Assembly (NCBI GenBank): GCA_903955385.1
Contig: CAJBNH010000138.1
Location: 1 to 64,000, forward strand
From: an uncultured Myxococcales bacterium
Lineage (GTDB): Bacteria; Myxococcota_A; UBA9042
DNA length: 64,000 nucleotides
Direction of reading: 5' to 3'
In this document: piece by piece, positions 33,417-43,400 of the stretch
Position numbering within the stretch: position 1 is the stretch's first letter
How the letters are laid out: each line of letters starts with the position of its first letter
The notes under the pieces: model-generated
The model's database searches: none
What the model saw: only the letters and a program-made list of their open reading frames with translations
Told to the model about the DNA's origin: nothing
Made by a program: the position numbers and the translations under genes

Positions 33417-36362
33417 CTACAGCCCAAACTTCGCCTTCAGCGTGGCCTCGATGAACGCCCGGTCCGTGCGCGACAGCGCGGATGCATAGGCGCGAACTTC
33501 GGCCAGGAATCCGCCCATGGACTCGCCGCCGTTGGCCGAGTTGCCCAGATCCAGCGCGAGGTTGCCGTTCGGAATCGCGTTGGGCTGCTCGGTCTTCTGC
33601 GGGGCCGCGGGGTCGGCATACAGTGTGCTGGTCTTGCCGTCCTGCACCGCGGTGACGATCTGCCACTGCCCCGACACGAACGGCAGCGACGGCGCGTCGT
33701 TGTTGGCGCCGATGTGCCAGTTCAGGCTCGATGCGGCCTTCTCCGTCTTGCGCAGCGCGAAGGCCGCGTCCTGCCCCTGGCTGAACACGTTGCCCCACGC
33801 CTGCGGCTTGTCCAGCTCAATCACCGTGATCACCGTCAGTTGCGAGCTGGTCGGCACCGGCGCCGACTGCAAGCGCACGTTGCCGCCGTCGAAGCGGATC
33901 GCCGGCTTGCCATTCGAGGTGCCCTGGGCAAACCACGTCGGTCCCGCGTCCTGACCTGCGACGGCGTCGCGCCCCAGGCCGCTCTTGTCCTGCCACGTCT
34001 GCACCACGCCCGCCGCGTCGCGCTCGACCGACTGGGCGTCGGTGGCGTCGTACCACGCGAAATCCGGCTGCGGCGGCGCGAAGCCCCACGCAGTGCGCAG
34101 GTAGGTCGCGACACTATCGCGCTCGTCGTCGGTCAGCGCCCGGTCGTAGACCAGCACTTCGCCGACCACGCCCGCGCCGCCATCGGTGCCCAGCGTCAGC
34201 GCCTGGTTGCCCGGAGTGACGGTGCCGGCGTCGGTCTTGCCGGTGCTCAGGCTGTCGATGGCCATCAGGTCGAGGTTGCCGGCGCCCGCGCGCGCGGCGA
34301 GGACGTAGCAGGTGTCGCCGCTCAACAGATGCGAGGTGCCGCTGCCCTTGCCGCCTGCCGTCCAGGCCACGCTGCCGTCGCTGCCCCCCAGCGTCCAGCC
34401 GCCCTGCGCCAACAGCGCCCCGGGTCCTCCGCTCGCATCGGTGCACGTGACGACGAACACGCTGACGGCCGAGCCGAACTCGAACGCGGCGCTTTGCAGG
34501 CCCGCCGCGGTCGTCAGCCGCACGCCCCGTCGCCCGTGGATGCCGCTTGCGTCAAGCTTCGGTGCCTTTTCGGCCAGGATGGCGCCGAGGTCGTGCCCCT
34601 TGCCGCTCTGGTCCTGCCAGACCTGCACGGCCAGGTCCTCGCCGTACGCAAGCGTGCCCACCTGCCCGGCGCTGTAGTGGGCGACAAGGCCCGACGTCAC
34701 GCTGAGCGCGCAGACCTTCGCACCGCTCTTGCAGCCGCCACTGCCGTCGCAGGTGTCGCCTGCGGTGCACAGGTCGTCATCGTCACAGCTGCCGCCCGCG
34801 GGCGCGGAAACGTGGCTGCAGGCGCCCGACTTCGCGTTGCACAGGTCATTGGTGCACGCGTTGCCGTCGTCGCAGGAGACGGAGCCGGCGGCCGTACACG
34901 TCTGGTTGACGCAGACATCGACCGTCGAACAGACGTCGCCGTCATCGCAGCCGCCGTCGTGGTCGGTGTGCACGCAGCCTCCCGGAGCCTCGCACGCATC
35001 GTCGCTGCACGCGTTGCCGTCGTCGCAGTTGGCCGCCGAGCCGCCGACGCACGTCCCCGCGTCGCAGATGTCGCCCGTGGTGCAGGCGTTGCCGTCTTCG
35101 CAAATGACCGCGGCGTTGGGCGTCTGGACGCATCCGGCCACCGGGTCGCAGACGTCGTCGGTGCACGCGTTGCCGTCGTTGCAGGTGATCACCGGGTGTA
35201 TGCACACTTGGTTCTCTGCGCAGATGTCGAGCGTGCAGCCGTCCTTGTCGTCGCACTGGGCGACGTCGGTGCAGGGTGCGACGCACTTGGGATAGCCCAC
35301 CAGGCCGGACGCACATTGGTTGCACGTCACGCCTGCGTACCCAGACGCGCAGGTGCATTGCACGTCGGCGGCCGCGCAAGTGCCGTGGCCGTTGCAGAAC
35401 GACGTCTCGCAACCACCTGTCATGGCGCAGGAACCGCCAAGACAGGATGTCCCGTCGCCGCAGAAGCCGCACGCGCCGCCACAGCCGTCGTCGCCGCAAG
35501 TCTTGCCCGAGCAGTCCGGGATGCAGCCGCACACGCCCACGTCGATGCAGCAGCTCTCAGTCTTGCCGCAGTCGGCGGTGCAAGCGCAGCCCGACGACGC
35601 AAAGCCGCCGCAGTTGCCCAGACAGCTCTCCTCAGCCGTGGGGAACTGGCACATGCCGACCTTGCACAGCTGGTCGGAACCGCAAGTGCCGCAGGACCCA
35701 CCGCAGCCATCGTCGCCACAGTCCTTGCCGTCGCAGTCGGGCGTACAGGCTTGGCAAATGCCGTTCTTGCACGCGGGCTTGCTGGGGTCGACGCAAGTGC
35801 CACACAGCCCGCCGCAGCCGTCGTCGCCGCACTCGAGGCCGGTGCAGGAGGGAACGCAGGCGGGGCACGTGCCGTCGGCGCCACACGCTCCCGCCGTCTT
35901 GCAGCCAACCACGGGCTTTGCGCCGCCCGCACAATCGGGGTCGGGCGCGCCGCAGCCGCAGTCGCAGGTCTCACCGTCAGCGAAAGCGGACTTGGCGCAG
36001 GCCCACGCGTCGGGCGGGGGCAAGGGCTCGCAAACGCCGGCGATGCACTGCTCAGAGGCACTGCAGGCGGGCGTACACGTCAGCGTAGTCTCGGCAACGT
36101 CGGCCGTTGTCTCGGTGAGGTCGGCCGCTGTGTCGGTGGCAGGATCCGCGTCGCCATCGCCGGGCCCGGCGTCGACCTCGTTCAGCCAGCATACGCCGCC
36201 GTCCAAGGTGGTGCCGGGACCGCAAGCCGGTCCGCCGGTCGCGACGCACGCGCCATCGACAAGCTGCGTGCCCGAACCGCAGGTGGGGCCCTCGTCGCCG
36301 CCGCAGCCGGCCAACAGGACCAACGCCGCCATCGCCACAATTGCGCTTAGTTGGGGACGCAT
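33417..36362 (-). CDS. cysteine-rich lipoprotein with two LamG-like domains
   Basis: A 981-residue lipoprotein, last gene of the 52142-33417 operon. ATG 36362 lies 16 bp inside the end of the preceding gene and has AAGGTGG upstream. Lipobox LLAGC gives Cys20. An acidic Asp/Thr/Ala linker is followed by several CGDDGCGGxCGTC modules, a somatomedin-B-like module (SCLGNCGGFASSGCACTADC, then ESCCIDVGVCG), an EGF-like CNGHGTCAAADVQCTCASGYAG, and five or so CDDGNxCT modules (about 34740-35230). The C-terminal third has two concanavalin-like (LamG) beta-sandwiches, marked by VQVWQDQSGKGHDL and VQTWQDKSGLGRDA starts and by VLVYDRALTDDERD and VRAYASALSRTDRA ends. It is probably a surface adhesin. Confidence 0.85.
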   Translation of the reverse strand: MRPQLSAIVAMAALVLLAGCGGDEGPTCGSGTQLVDGACVATGGPACGPGTTLDGGVCWLNEVDAGPGDGDADPATDTAADLTETTADVAETTLTCTPACSASEQCIAGVCEPLPPPDAWACAKSAFADGETCDCGCGAPDPDCAGGAKPVVGCKTAGACGADGTCPACVPSCTGLECGDDGCGGLCGTCVDPSKPACKNGICQACTPDCDGKDCGDDGCGGSCGTCGSDQLCKVGMCQFPTAEESCLGNCGGFASSGCACTADCGKTESCCIDVGVCGCIPDCSGKTCGDDGCGGACGFCGDGTSCLGGSCAMTGGCETSFCNGHGTCAAADVQCTCASGYAGVTCNQCASGLVGYPKCVAPCTDVAQCDDKDGCTLDICAENQVCIHPVITCNDGNACTDDVCDPVAGCVQTPNAAVICEDGNACTTGDICDAGTCVGGSAANCDDGNACSDDACEAPGGCVHTDHDGGCDDGDVCSTVDVCVNQTCTAAGSVSCDDGNACTNDLCNAKSGACSHVSAPAGGSCDDDDLCTAGDTCDGSGGCKSGAKVCALSVTSGLVAHYSAGQVGTLAYGEDLAVQVWQDQSGKGHDLGAILAEKAPKLDASGIHGRRGVRLTTAAGLQSAAFEFGSAVSVFVVTCTDASGGPGALLAQGGWTLGGSDGSVAWTAGGKGSGTSHLLSGDTCYVLAARAGAGNLDLMAIDSLSTGKTDAGTVTPGNQALTLGTDGGAGVVGEVLVYDRALTDDERDSVATYLRTAWGFAPPQPDFAWYDATDAQSVERDAAGVVQTWQDKSGLGRDAVAGQDAGPTWFAQGTSNGKPAIRFDGGNVRLQSAPVPTSSQLTVITVIELDKPQAWGNVFSQGQDAAFALRKTEKAASSLNWHIGANNDAPSLPFVSGQWQIVTAVQDGKTSTLYADPAAPQKTEQPNAIPNGNLALDLGNSANGGESMGGFLAEVRAYASALSRTDRAFIEATLKAKFGL

Positions 36363-38521
36363 GCAGCCACCTTGGGGTCGTCGGCGGGATTGGCAGTCCC
36401 GTGGTCGTGGAAGACTGTGCTGCCGCACGTCGAGCCGCTTGGGCAGTCCTTGGTGCCGCCGGGGCAGGCCAGTCCGCAGACGGCGGTGCTGACCGCGACC
36501 ATGCAGAGCTGCCCGGTGGGGCACTTGGCGTCTGCGCACGACTTGCCGCCGCCGCTGGAGCCCACGTCGCACAGGTACTTGGGACCGAAGCTGACCGGAT
36601 CCACAAACGCCGTACACACCTCGACGCCGGCTTCGCAGGTCGCTTGGGCCTGGCAGGACTTGCCGCTGCCGGTCAAGGATGCGCAAACGCTCGTGTAGCC
36701 TGCGGTCTTGGTCGAGGTAGGCAGCGAAACCGGCAAGCCGATGCAGCGCTCGGATCCGGGGCAGTCGGTGTCGGCCGTGCAGTGGCTGCGGCAAAGGCCC
36801 TGCAGACACACCCCACTGGCGCATTCGGAGCCCGCCGCGCAGAACACGCCGGGCGCCTTGGCGTTGCCTTCGGGCACACCGCACACGCCCTGGAAGGCGC
36901 CACCGCCTGCCGCGTAGGTTCCCAGGCACCACTGGTTGGCCGCGCAGTCGGCGTTCTTGCTGCAGAAGGTGACCTTGCAGAGCCCGGCCGCATCGCACGC
37001 GGTCGCCGTCGTCGGACAGCCGAACACCAGAAGTTTGGCGTCCTTGCAGTCCGGGTCCGGAGCCCCGCAGCCGCAGTCGCACGCCTGCCCATCTGCGTAG
37101 TAGTACAGCGGGCACTGCCACTCGTCGGCAACGCACTGCGACGTGCTGGCACAGGTGGAACCGGCCTCGCACTTGCCGCATTGACCGCCGCAGCCGTCGT
37201 CGCCGCACGACTTGCCGTCGCACGCCTTGACGCACGTGGCCGAACACAGCTGTTTGTCGTCGCACCAGGGCTTGTCGCCCTTGCAGGTGCCGCAGGTGCC
37301 GCCACAGCCGTCGTCGCCGCACTGCTTGCCGTTGCAGTCGGGCTTGCAAGCACAGAACTCTGCGTAGTCGCTGCAGCACGTGTCGGACTTCTGGCAGCCC
37401 AAGGCGCACGAGCAGCCGGACGGGGCCAGCGAGCCGCACGAGCCCTGACACGAATCGGGCTTGGGCGGTGTCACGACGGCCTTGCAGGAGCCTTCGACGC
37501 ACTCGCTGCCTTTCGCACACGACCCACATGAGCCGCCGCAGCCGTTGTCGCCGCAGGTGTTGTTCTGGCAGGCGATCGGCGCGGGCGAGCACGGGTCCAC
37601 GCACGCGCCCTGATTGCAGACGCTGTCTCCATCGCACCCGCCACAGGTGCCGCCGCAGCCGTCATCCCCGCACTTCTTGTCGGTGCACTCGGGTTGACAT
37701 GCCTCGCAAGATCCTGTTTTCGAACAGGCTTCGCCCGTCGTGCAGCCGGCGACGGGCAACGAACCGTACGCGCAGTCCGGGTCGTAGGCGCCGCAACCGC
37801 AATCGCAGGCGTCGAGCGCGGCGTATTGCGATGCCAGACAGGACCACCCGGCCGGCACGCCCGACACGCACTTGCCGGAGCCGTCACACACTTCCAGCGA
37901 CGCGCAGCCGGCGACGATGCTGGTGGTGTCGTCGCAGTCGGGGTCGCGCGCGCCACAGTTGCAGTCGCAGGCGTCCGACGCGGCGTAGTAGGTGGGGTTG
38001 CACGTCCATACCGGGGGGACACACACGCCTTGTGTCAGGCAGGTCAAGCCGTCGTCGCAGGTGCCGCACAGGCCACCGCAGCCGTTGTCGCCGCAATTCT
38101 TGCCGGTGCACTGCGGAACGCAGGTGGCAACGCAAACGCCTTGGGCCGTGTTGCAGATCGGCAGTCCGGGGGTGCTGCAGCTGCCGCACGAGCCGCCACA
38201 GCCGTCGTCGCCGCAGTTGCGTCCCACGCAATAGGGCGTGCACGCCACGTCGGCAGCCGTGTCGGTATCGGCATCGGGCTCGGCATCGTTTTCGGTGTCG
38301 GTCGTGGTAACCGCGTCGTCGTCCGGGGTCGCTGTTGTGTCGCCGTAACAAACGCCATCGTCCAGCGTGGTGCCGGGACCGCAGACCGTGACGTCCGGGT
38401 CGGGCACACACACGCCGTCTTTCGCCACCGTGCCGGCACCGCAACTGGTCGACGTGCCAGAGCCACACGCCATCATCGCCAGCGCGGCCGCCGCACACAG
38501 CAAGGGAATGCGGAAACTCAT
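36347..38521 (-). CDS. cysteine-rich lipoprotein with GDDGCGG modules
   Basis: A 724-residue lipoprotein. Its ATG overlaps the previous stop as ATGA. Lipobox AMMAC gives Cys19; an acidic linker of Asp, Thr and Ala follows. The body consists of repeated C-x-x-x-x-C-G-D-D-G-C-G-G-x-C-G-x-C modules and ACDCGCGAPDPDC modules, with a somatomedin-B-like segment (SCQGSCGSLAPSGCSCALGC, then DTCCSDYAEFC). The C-terminal part (about 500-724) has wider-spaced cysteines. It is a paralogue in style of the next gene (33417-36362), which overlaps its 3' end by 16 bp. Probable rigid surface lipoprotein. Confidence 0.82.
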   Translation of the reverse strand: MSFRIPLLCAAAALAMMACGSGTSTSCGAGTVAKDGVCVPDPDVTVCGPGTTLDDGVCYGDTTATPDDDAVTTTDTENDAEPDADTDTAADVACTPYCVGRNCGDDGCGGSCGSCSTPGLPICNTAQGVCVATCVPQCTGKNCGDNGCGGLCGTCDDGLTCLTQGVCVPPVWTCNPTYYAASDACDCNCGARDPDCDDTTSIVAGCASLEVCDGSGKCVSGVPAGWSCLASQYAALDACDCGCGAYDPDCAYGSLPVAGCTTGEACSKTGSCEACQPECTDKKCGDDGCGGTCGGCDGDSVCNQGACVDPCSPAPIACQNNTCGDNGCGGSCGSCAKGSECVEGSCKAVVTPPKPDSCQGSCGSLAPSGCSCALGCQKSDTCCSDYAEFCACKPDCNGKQCGDDGCGGTCGTCKGDKPWCDDKQLCSATCVKACDGKSCGDDGCGGQCGKCEAGSTCASTSQCVADEWQCPLYYYADGQACDCGCGAPDPDCKDAKLLVFGCPTTATACDAAGLCKVTFCSKNADCAANQWCLGTYAAGGGAFQGVCGVPEGNAKAPGVFCAAGSECASGVCLQGLCRSHCTADTDCPGSERCIGLPVSLPTSTKTAGYTSVCASLTGSGKSCQAQATCEAGVEVCTAFVDPVSFGPKYLCDVGSSGGGKSCADAKCPTGQLCMVAVSTAVCGLACPGGTKDCPSGSTCGSTVFHDHGTANPADDPKVAACVPN

Positions 38522-40422
38522 GGATGCGCCCCCATCTTGGTGTTCGTCAGCCCGGGATTGCCCGCGACACGCCCCTGCTGGATGAAGTTCTGCAGGCGCT
38601 CCGCGACTTCCGGCGACTTCTCGTGCTTGAGGGCATCGACCAGCACCGCGCGCATGCCGGGCGAGTCCGTGCTCCAGGTCGACACGACATACGCCGCGGC
38701 ACTGCGCACGAACGCGCTGTCGTCGAAGTACAGCGCCTTTCTGACCATGGGTTCGGTGACCGCCGGCCCCATCATCATCGCGACATCCATCACGTTTTCA
38801 CGCACATGCACCGACCCGTCGTGGGCCATCAGGTCGAGCAGCGCGTCGATGCAGGCCGACGCCGACTGCCGCCGCAAGGCCAATACCGCCCCGCCGCGCA
38901 CCAGCTCGTTGTCGTCCTTCAGCGAGGCCAGAATCAACGGCAGGGCCTCGGCGTGCCCCGTATTGCCCAGACCCGCCAACCACGCGATGCGAAGAGCGGC
39001 CGGTTGGGGCGGGCCGTGGTCGTCCGCCTGGGGCGCGAGCACGAGCGTGGCCTGGTCGATGAAGGCGGCGATCTGTTGCGCCGCCTCGACCGGGTGCTGC
39101 TCCTCAAGGAAAGCAATCGACTGGCCAAGCGTGGTCGCCACCGCACCTCGATAGGCGGGGTCGGCGGCAAGGGTCGCCAGACTGGCCAAGGTCGCGACGA
39201 ACGCTGGCGTCGGGCCGGACATCAGGCTGGCCGATTGCAGCATCCGCAGTCGCAGTGGCTCGGGCACCGCCGGGTCCTTGACCAAGCCGCCCACCGCGGT
39301 TTGCGCCTCGGGGGTGCGGGCTCCCACCAGCGCTGCCACCACCAACGTCTCTGCCGACTCCTCGAGCGTGCGCGCGCGCAGCAGGGCGTCGGTCCGGGAC
39401 ACTGCCTCTGGCGACGCCGCGATGGCGCGGGTCAGCTCGTTGCGCAGGTTCACGCGACCGCCGGCATCGGTTGCGCCCGCGCGCCCTTCGACATCGGCCA
39501 GCACGTCGGCATAGGCCCGCGTCACCTCTGCCTCACGACGCCAGTTGACCTTGGCGGTGGCGGCCGTGTAGGCACGCAGGTGACCGGTGGCCAAACCTGC
39601 CGCCCAGCGACCATCGGACTTGCCGGTGCGGACCAGATCGATGGTCAGGCGCATCGGCACGAAGCTCGACGCCGCCAGCTGACCCGTCGTGGCCTTGCCC
39701 ACCTCGTCGACCGCGACGTGCTGCAACCCATCGATGTCAGACGTGTAATGCGCGGTGGTCTCCGTGCGCTGTCCTGGCCGTGCCGGGCCGCTCGACCACC
39801 GCTTGGTGACTGAGCCGTCCGCGCTGCGCACATAACTGGCCTGAAACGCGCCGTTGGCGTCGACCTCTTCAGCCTGCCACGCCGTCGCATCGGCCTGAAC
39901 CGGTCGCACCAGCTGGGTGCTGAACGCAAGCGCCGCCAGTACCGACTGGCCTGCCACGGGTGTCGCAGGGTCGAACCTCACCTCGCTGACCCGACCGTCC
40001 GGCTCCCGCTTCAGCAGCCAGGGGTGCTCGAGTCCTGTCCCATCCGCAGACAAATCAAGGACTTTGCGCACCGACTCGCTCACCTGCACAGTGGCCGCCG
40101 TCACCCTGGCCGGCACCCAAGTCGCCCCGTCGAGTTGCACGGGATGGGCCAGCTCAAGCACGCCGCGCACCGCGACGTCCATGGGCCCCAACGGGGCCGG
40201 GGCCGCCAGCTCGAAGTGGTAGGCCGCCTGCAGCGTCATCGCCGCCGGGGGGGTGCGTTCCGGACGCGCGGCCAAGCGGAAGTCCTGCGGCGACCGACCG
40301 GCTTGCGGCGCGTTCCGGTCGGCAAGACCGGACGTCGATCCCGAGTCCGGGCTCTGCCACCACCACACGGCCGTCGCGATGCAGACAGCGGCCAGTACCA
40401 ACGACCCAAGTGCTCGTTTCAT
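38518..40422 (-). CDS. HEAT-repeat exported protein, possibly vitellogenin-N-like
   Basis: A 634-residue protein with AAGGAG seven bases before ATG 40422. Residues about 3-22 form a signal anchor (GSLVLAAVCIATAVWWW). Residues about 65-265 are beta-rich (AAYHFELAAP, AFSTQLVRPVQ, TTAHYTSDIDGLQHVAVDEV), and from about 320 the chain is a series of antiparallel helix pairs ending in HEAT-type repeats (PLILASLKDDNELVRGGAVL, then ACIDALLDLMAHDGSVHVRE). A beta-barrel followed by a helical solenoid is the layout of the vitellogenin N-terminal lipid-transfer module; the match is by eye and uncertain. It starts 11 bp after the giant gene's stop and its own stop overlaps the next start (ATGA). It may carry lipid or assemble the surface proteins. 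Confidence 0.65.
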   Translation of the reverse strand: MKRALGSLVLAAVCIATAVWWWQSPDSGSTSGLADRNAPQAGRSPQDFRLAARPERTPPAAMTLQAAYHFELAAPAPLGPMDVAVRGVLELAHPVQLDGATWVPARVTAATVQVSESVRKVLDLSADGTGLEHPWLLKREPDGRVSEVRFDPATPVAGQSVLAALAFSTQLVRPVQADATAWQAEEVDANGAFQASYVRSADGSVTKRWSSGPARPGQRTETTAHYTSDIDGLQHVAVDEVGKATTGQLAASSFVPMRLTIDLVRTGKSDGRWAAGLATGHLRAYTAATAKVNWRREAEVTRAYADVLADVEGRAGATDAGGRVNLRNELTRAIAASPEAVSRTDALLRARTLEESAETLVVAALVGARTPEAQTAVGGLVKDPAVPEPLRLRMLQSASLMSGPTPAFVATLASLATLAADPAYRGAVATTLGQSIAFLEEQHPVEAAQQIAAFIDQATLVLAPQADDHGPPQPAALRIAWLAGLGNTGHAEALPLILASLKDDNELVRGGAVLALRRQSASACIDALLDLMAHDGSVHVRENVMDVAMMMGPAVTEPMVRKALYFDDSAFVRSAAAYVVSTWSTDSPGMRAVLVDALKHEKSPEVAERLQNFIQQGRVAGNPGLTNTKMGAHP

Positions 40423-40433
40423 GGCGTGTCTCC

Positions 40434-43400
40434 TTACTTCGCGGTCGTGGCCGGCAGCGCCCACTTGAAGTCCACCTTCGATTCATACGCCAGGTTGTCG
40501 GCCAGCGCCCACACCATGCGAATGCCCTCGTATTCGAAGAACTCGTACTCGAAGGAGAAGGTGAACGGCCCGATGCCGACGTCGAAGAACAGCCCCAGCG
40601 CGAGCTTGAGGAAGGTCACCTCGATGTCGTTCTTGACCTGAATCTGCACCTTCCACAGGTCGGTGACCGTGTTGGAGGTGGTGGCATCGACGCCCTGCTT
40701 GAAGCCGATGGCGAACTTCACGGGAAACGCGAGCTCGATGATGGTGATGGCCGCCTTGATGCCGGCGAAGATCTCCAGCGGACCGACGCTGCCGCCGATG
40801 CCGCCCTTGATTTGCAGCGCCAACCCGACGGCGGGCGTGACGATGGCGGCGGGCTCCAAGGTGTCCTTGTCCAGCTCGGCACCGAACGCCACCGAGGCCT
40901 CAGGCGACAGTTCCGCCTCCACCTTGAACGGCACCGGCCCGATGGTGGTCTGCTTGGCAAAGCACGCCCGGCCCACAACGATCTTCACGCCGTCGAGCCC
41001 GGTCGGACATTCCTGAATCGGCAGCGGGATCTTGAAGGAGGCCAAGGTGATCTGGCTGGCGTCGACGATCTGCGCCAGCGTGCCGGACGCCTCGGTGGTG
41101 GAAGCGCCACCTAGCTGGGCACCGATCTTCTTGGGTGAGCCGTGCTCGCCCTCCTTGGTCTTGCCCTTGCTGGTCTTGTCGATGCCGATGCCGACGGCCT
41201 GCCGCTTGATGCTGCAGCCCGCGCCTGAGTACTCGCCGTTGTCCCACGAGCTGCCACCGCAGCTCATCTTGGGCAGCGTCGGCAGACTGGGCGGCTGCAC
41301 ATTGAGGATCAGGAACTCCTGCTTGTACGACGCCTTCTTCTTGGTCTGCGCCGCCGCAGGGGTGACCGCCAACGCGATGCTCAGGTCGAGGATCGGAAGC
41401 GTCTTGCCGAACAGGCTGATCGCCTGCTTGGAGTGTGCCTCCAGCAGGTAGTTGCGGTGGTCGGTGGTGCCCGTCTCCAGGGCCAGGGTGCCGTCGGCCT
41501 TCTGCAGACGGAACAGGGCGCCTTGATCCTGATTGAGCGCGATCACCCCCAGGTCGTTGCCCCCGCCGCCCGACTCGCCGTCGTTGCGCGCGTTACCGTA
41601 GAGCTTTTCGTAGGCGACAAAGCCGACATCGCACACGTGGCTGTCGGCCGCGCAGAAGCCCGAGTCGCACATCTTGCCGGCTTGCGGACGGCTGAACTGC
41701 GCGTCGTTCTCCTTGCCCGGCGGTGGGCACGTCGTGCCGTTGGGGAACTTGTTCGGCACGCACACTGGCTTGTTCAAGTCGGCGTTGAAGAACGCCGAGT
41801 CGTAGGTCGCCACGTTGCCGACGTAACCCGTCTTGCCGTCCGCCGTCAGGGTTGGGGGCGACCACTTGAGGTAGTCGCCGCTCGCGAAGCTGTAGCTCTT
41901 GAGGTTGCAGGCACCGATCGGAAACACGTCGGGGTGCACGCACGTCTGGTTGCCTTGGTTGCCCATCCAACCGCAGGTGCCCGCGAATTGCCGCCGATAG
42001 GCCAACTTGGTGGCCTCGGAAAGCGACGACCAGCCAATCAGGTCGTTGCCAATGCCAGCCTTCTGCAGCTGCGAGATGATCTCGGGCGTCAGCAGGCTGG
42101 TCGGGGCCGCATCCTTGAGGATCAGCCGACGCAGAATCGCAAGCGTCGGTTCCTGGTCAAGGATGTCGCCGCCGAAGCCCGCAGGTAAGCCCTTGGCATA
42201 GAACTTGGTACCGACAAACACTCCCGTTGCGCCATTCTTGGTGGTCAGCAGGTCAAAGTAGTTGTCGTACAGGGTCTTGCAAGCGCCAGGCGACATCAGT
42301 GTCCACGCCTGTTTGTACAGCGGTTGGCCGCTGTATTGCTCGCTGCTGCAGTTTTCACACGCGACCCCTGATGCCGTAGCGCCGTCCCACTTCGGGCCCG
42401 ACACGACGCGCGACTGCATGTTCACCGAAGTGCACTGCGCTTGCGTCGTCGCAATGCAGACCTTGTCGTCGCCTTCGGTCAGACTGGCGACAGCGCAGCC
42501 CGCCTTGTCTGGGCACTCTCTGTACGGTCCCCACCAGTAGCCGTCCCAGCTGTTGGAGCTGTAGAAGTTGCGGCCATGCGTCAGCGTCGTGGCGTCGGTG
42601 GTCACCCCGTACAACTTGGTCTTGCGCGAGACGCACAGGCCGCCATCGCAGTCGGTATCGCTGTTGCAGTGGTCGTTGAAGGTCGCGGGCGGGTCCCAGG
42701 CGCACTCGTAGTTCACGGTGCCGGCGTAGGAACCGGTTGCCTTGGTCGGCTTGAAGTTGGCCGCGCAACCGCCTTGGCAGCGGAAGCCTTGCTTGTCGGC
42801 GTAACCCACGCTGGCGCAGTCCTTGCCCAGCTTGAGGCAGTCGGACTTGCACGCGTCCGAAGCGGTCTTGTAGGTGCACTGCCCAAAACCTGCGTACTCC
42901 GGGATGCTGAAGTCGCCCTTGGAGTCCTTGATCCACGCGGTGACCGCGCGGCTGCACAATCCCGTATTGCATTCAGAGTCGTTGAGGCAGGTCTGGCCCG
43001 GGTCCGCCTGCTTGACGCAGTCGCCAGCCACTTCACGGAACCCGACATCACACGTGGCGCAAGCGGCCACGGTCAGCTGCTGGGCGCCGCTCGAGGGGGT
43101 CTCGACGCACGCGCGGTTGCCGACCCCACAGCCAGACGCTGCGCAGCCCCACTGGACGGTCGCCGCCCGTTCGCCAAGACCCAGAACGCGCGGGTAGATG
43201 CGGACGTCGTACACGCCCTGCAGCTTCCCGGCGGCAGGCTGATTGCTGTAGCTGATCGCCGTCGACATGCCGGGCACATAGAAGGCGTCGCCCGCGGGCG
43301 ACGTCACGCTCGCCGTCACGGTGTAGCTCACCGCCGTCAGTCCGAGTACGGCGCTGCCAGCGCCCACGTGGTCGACTCCGGCCGCGGTGTAAACGACCTT

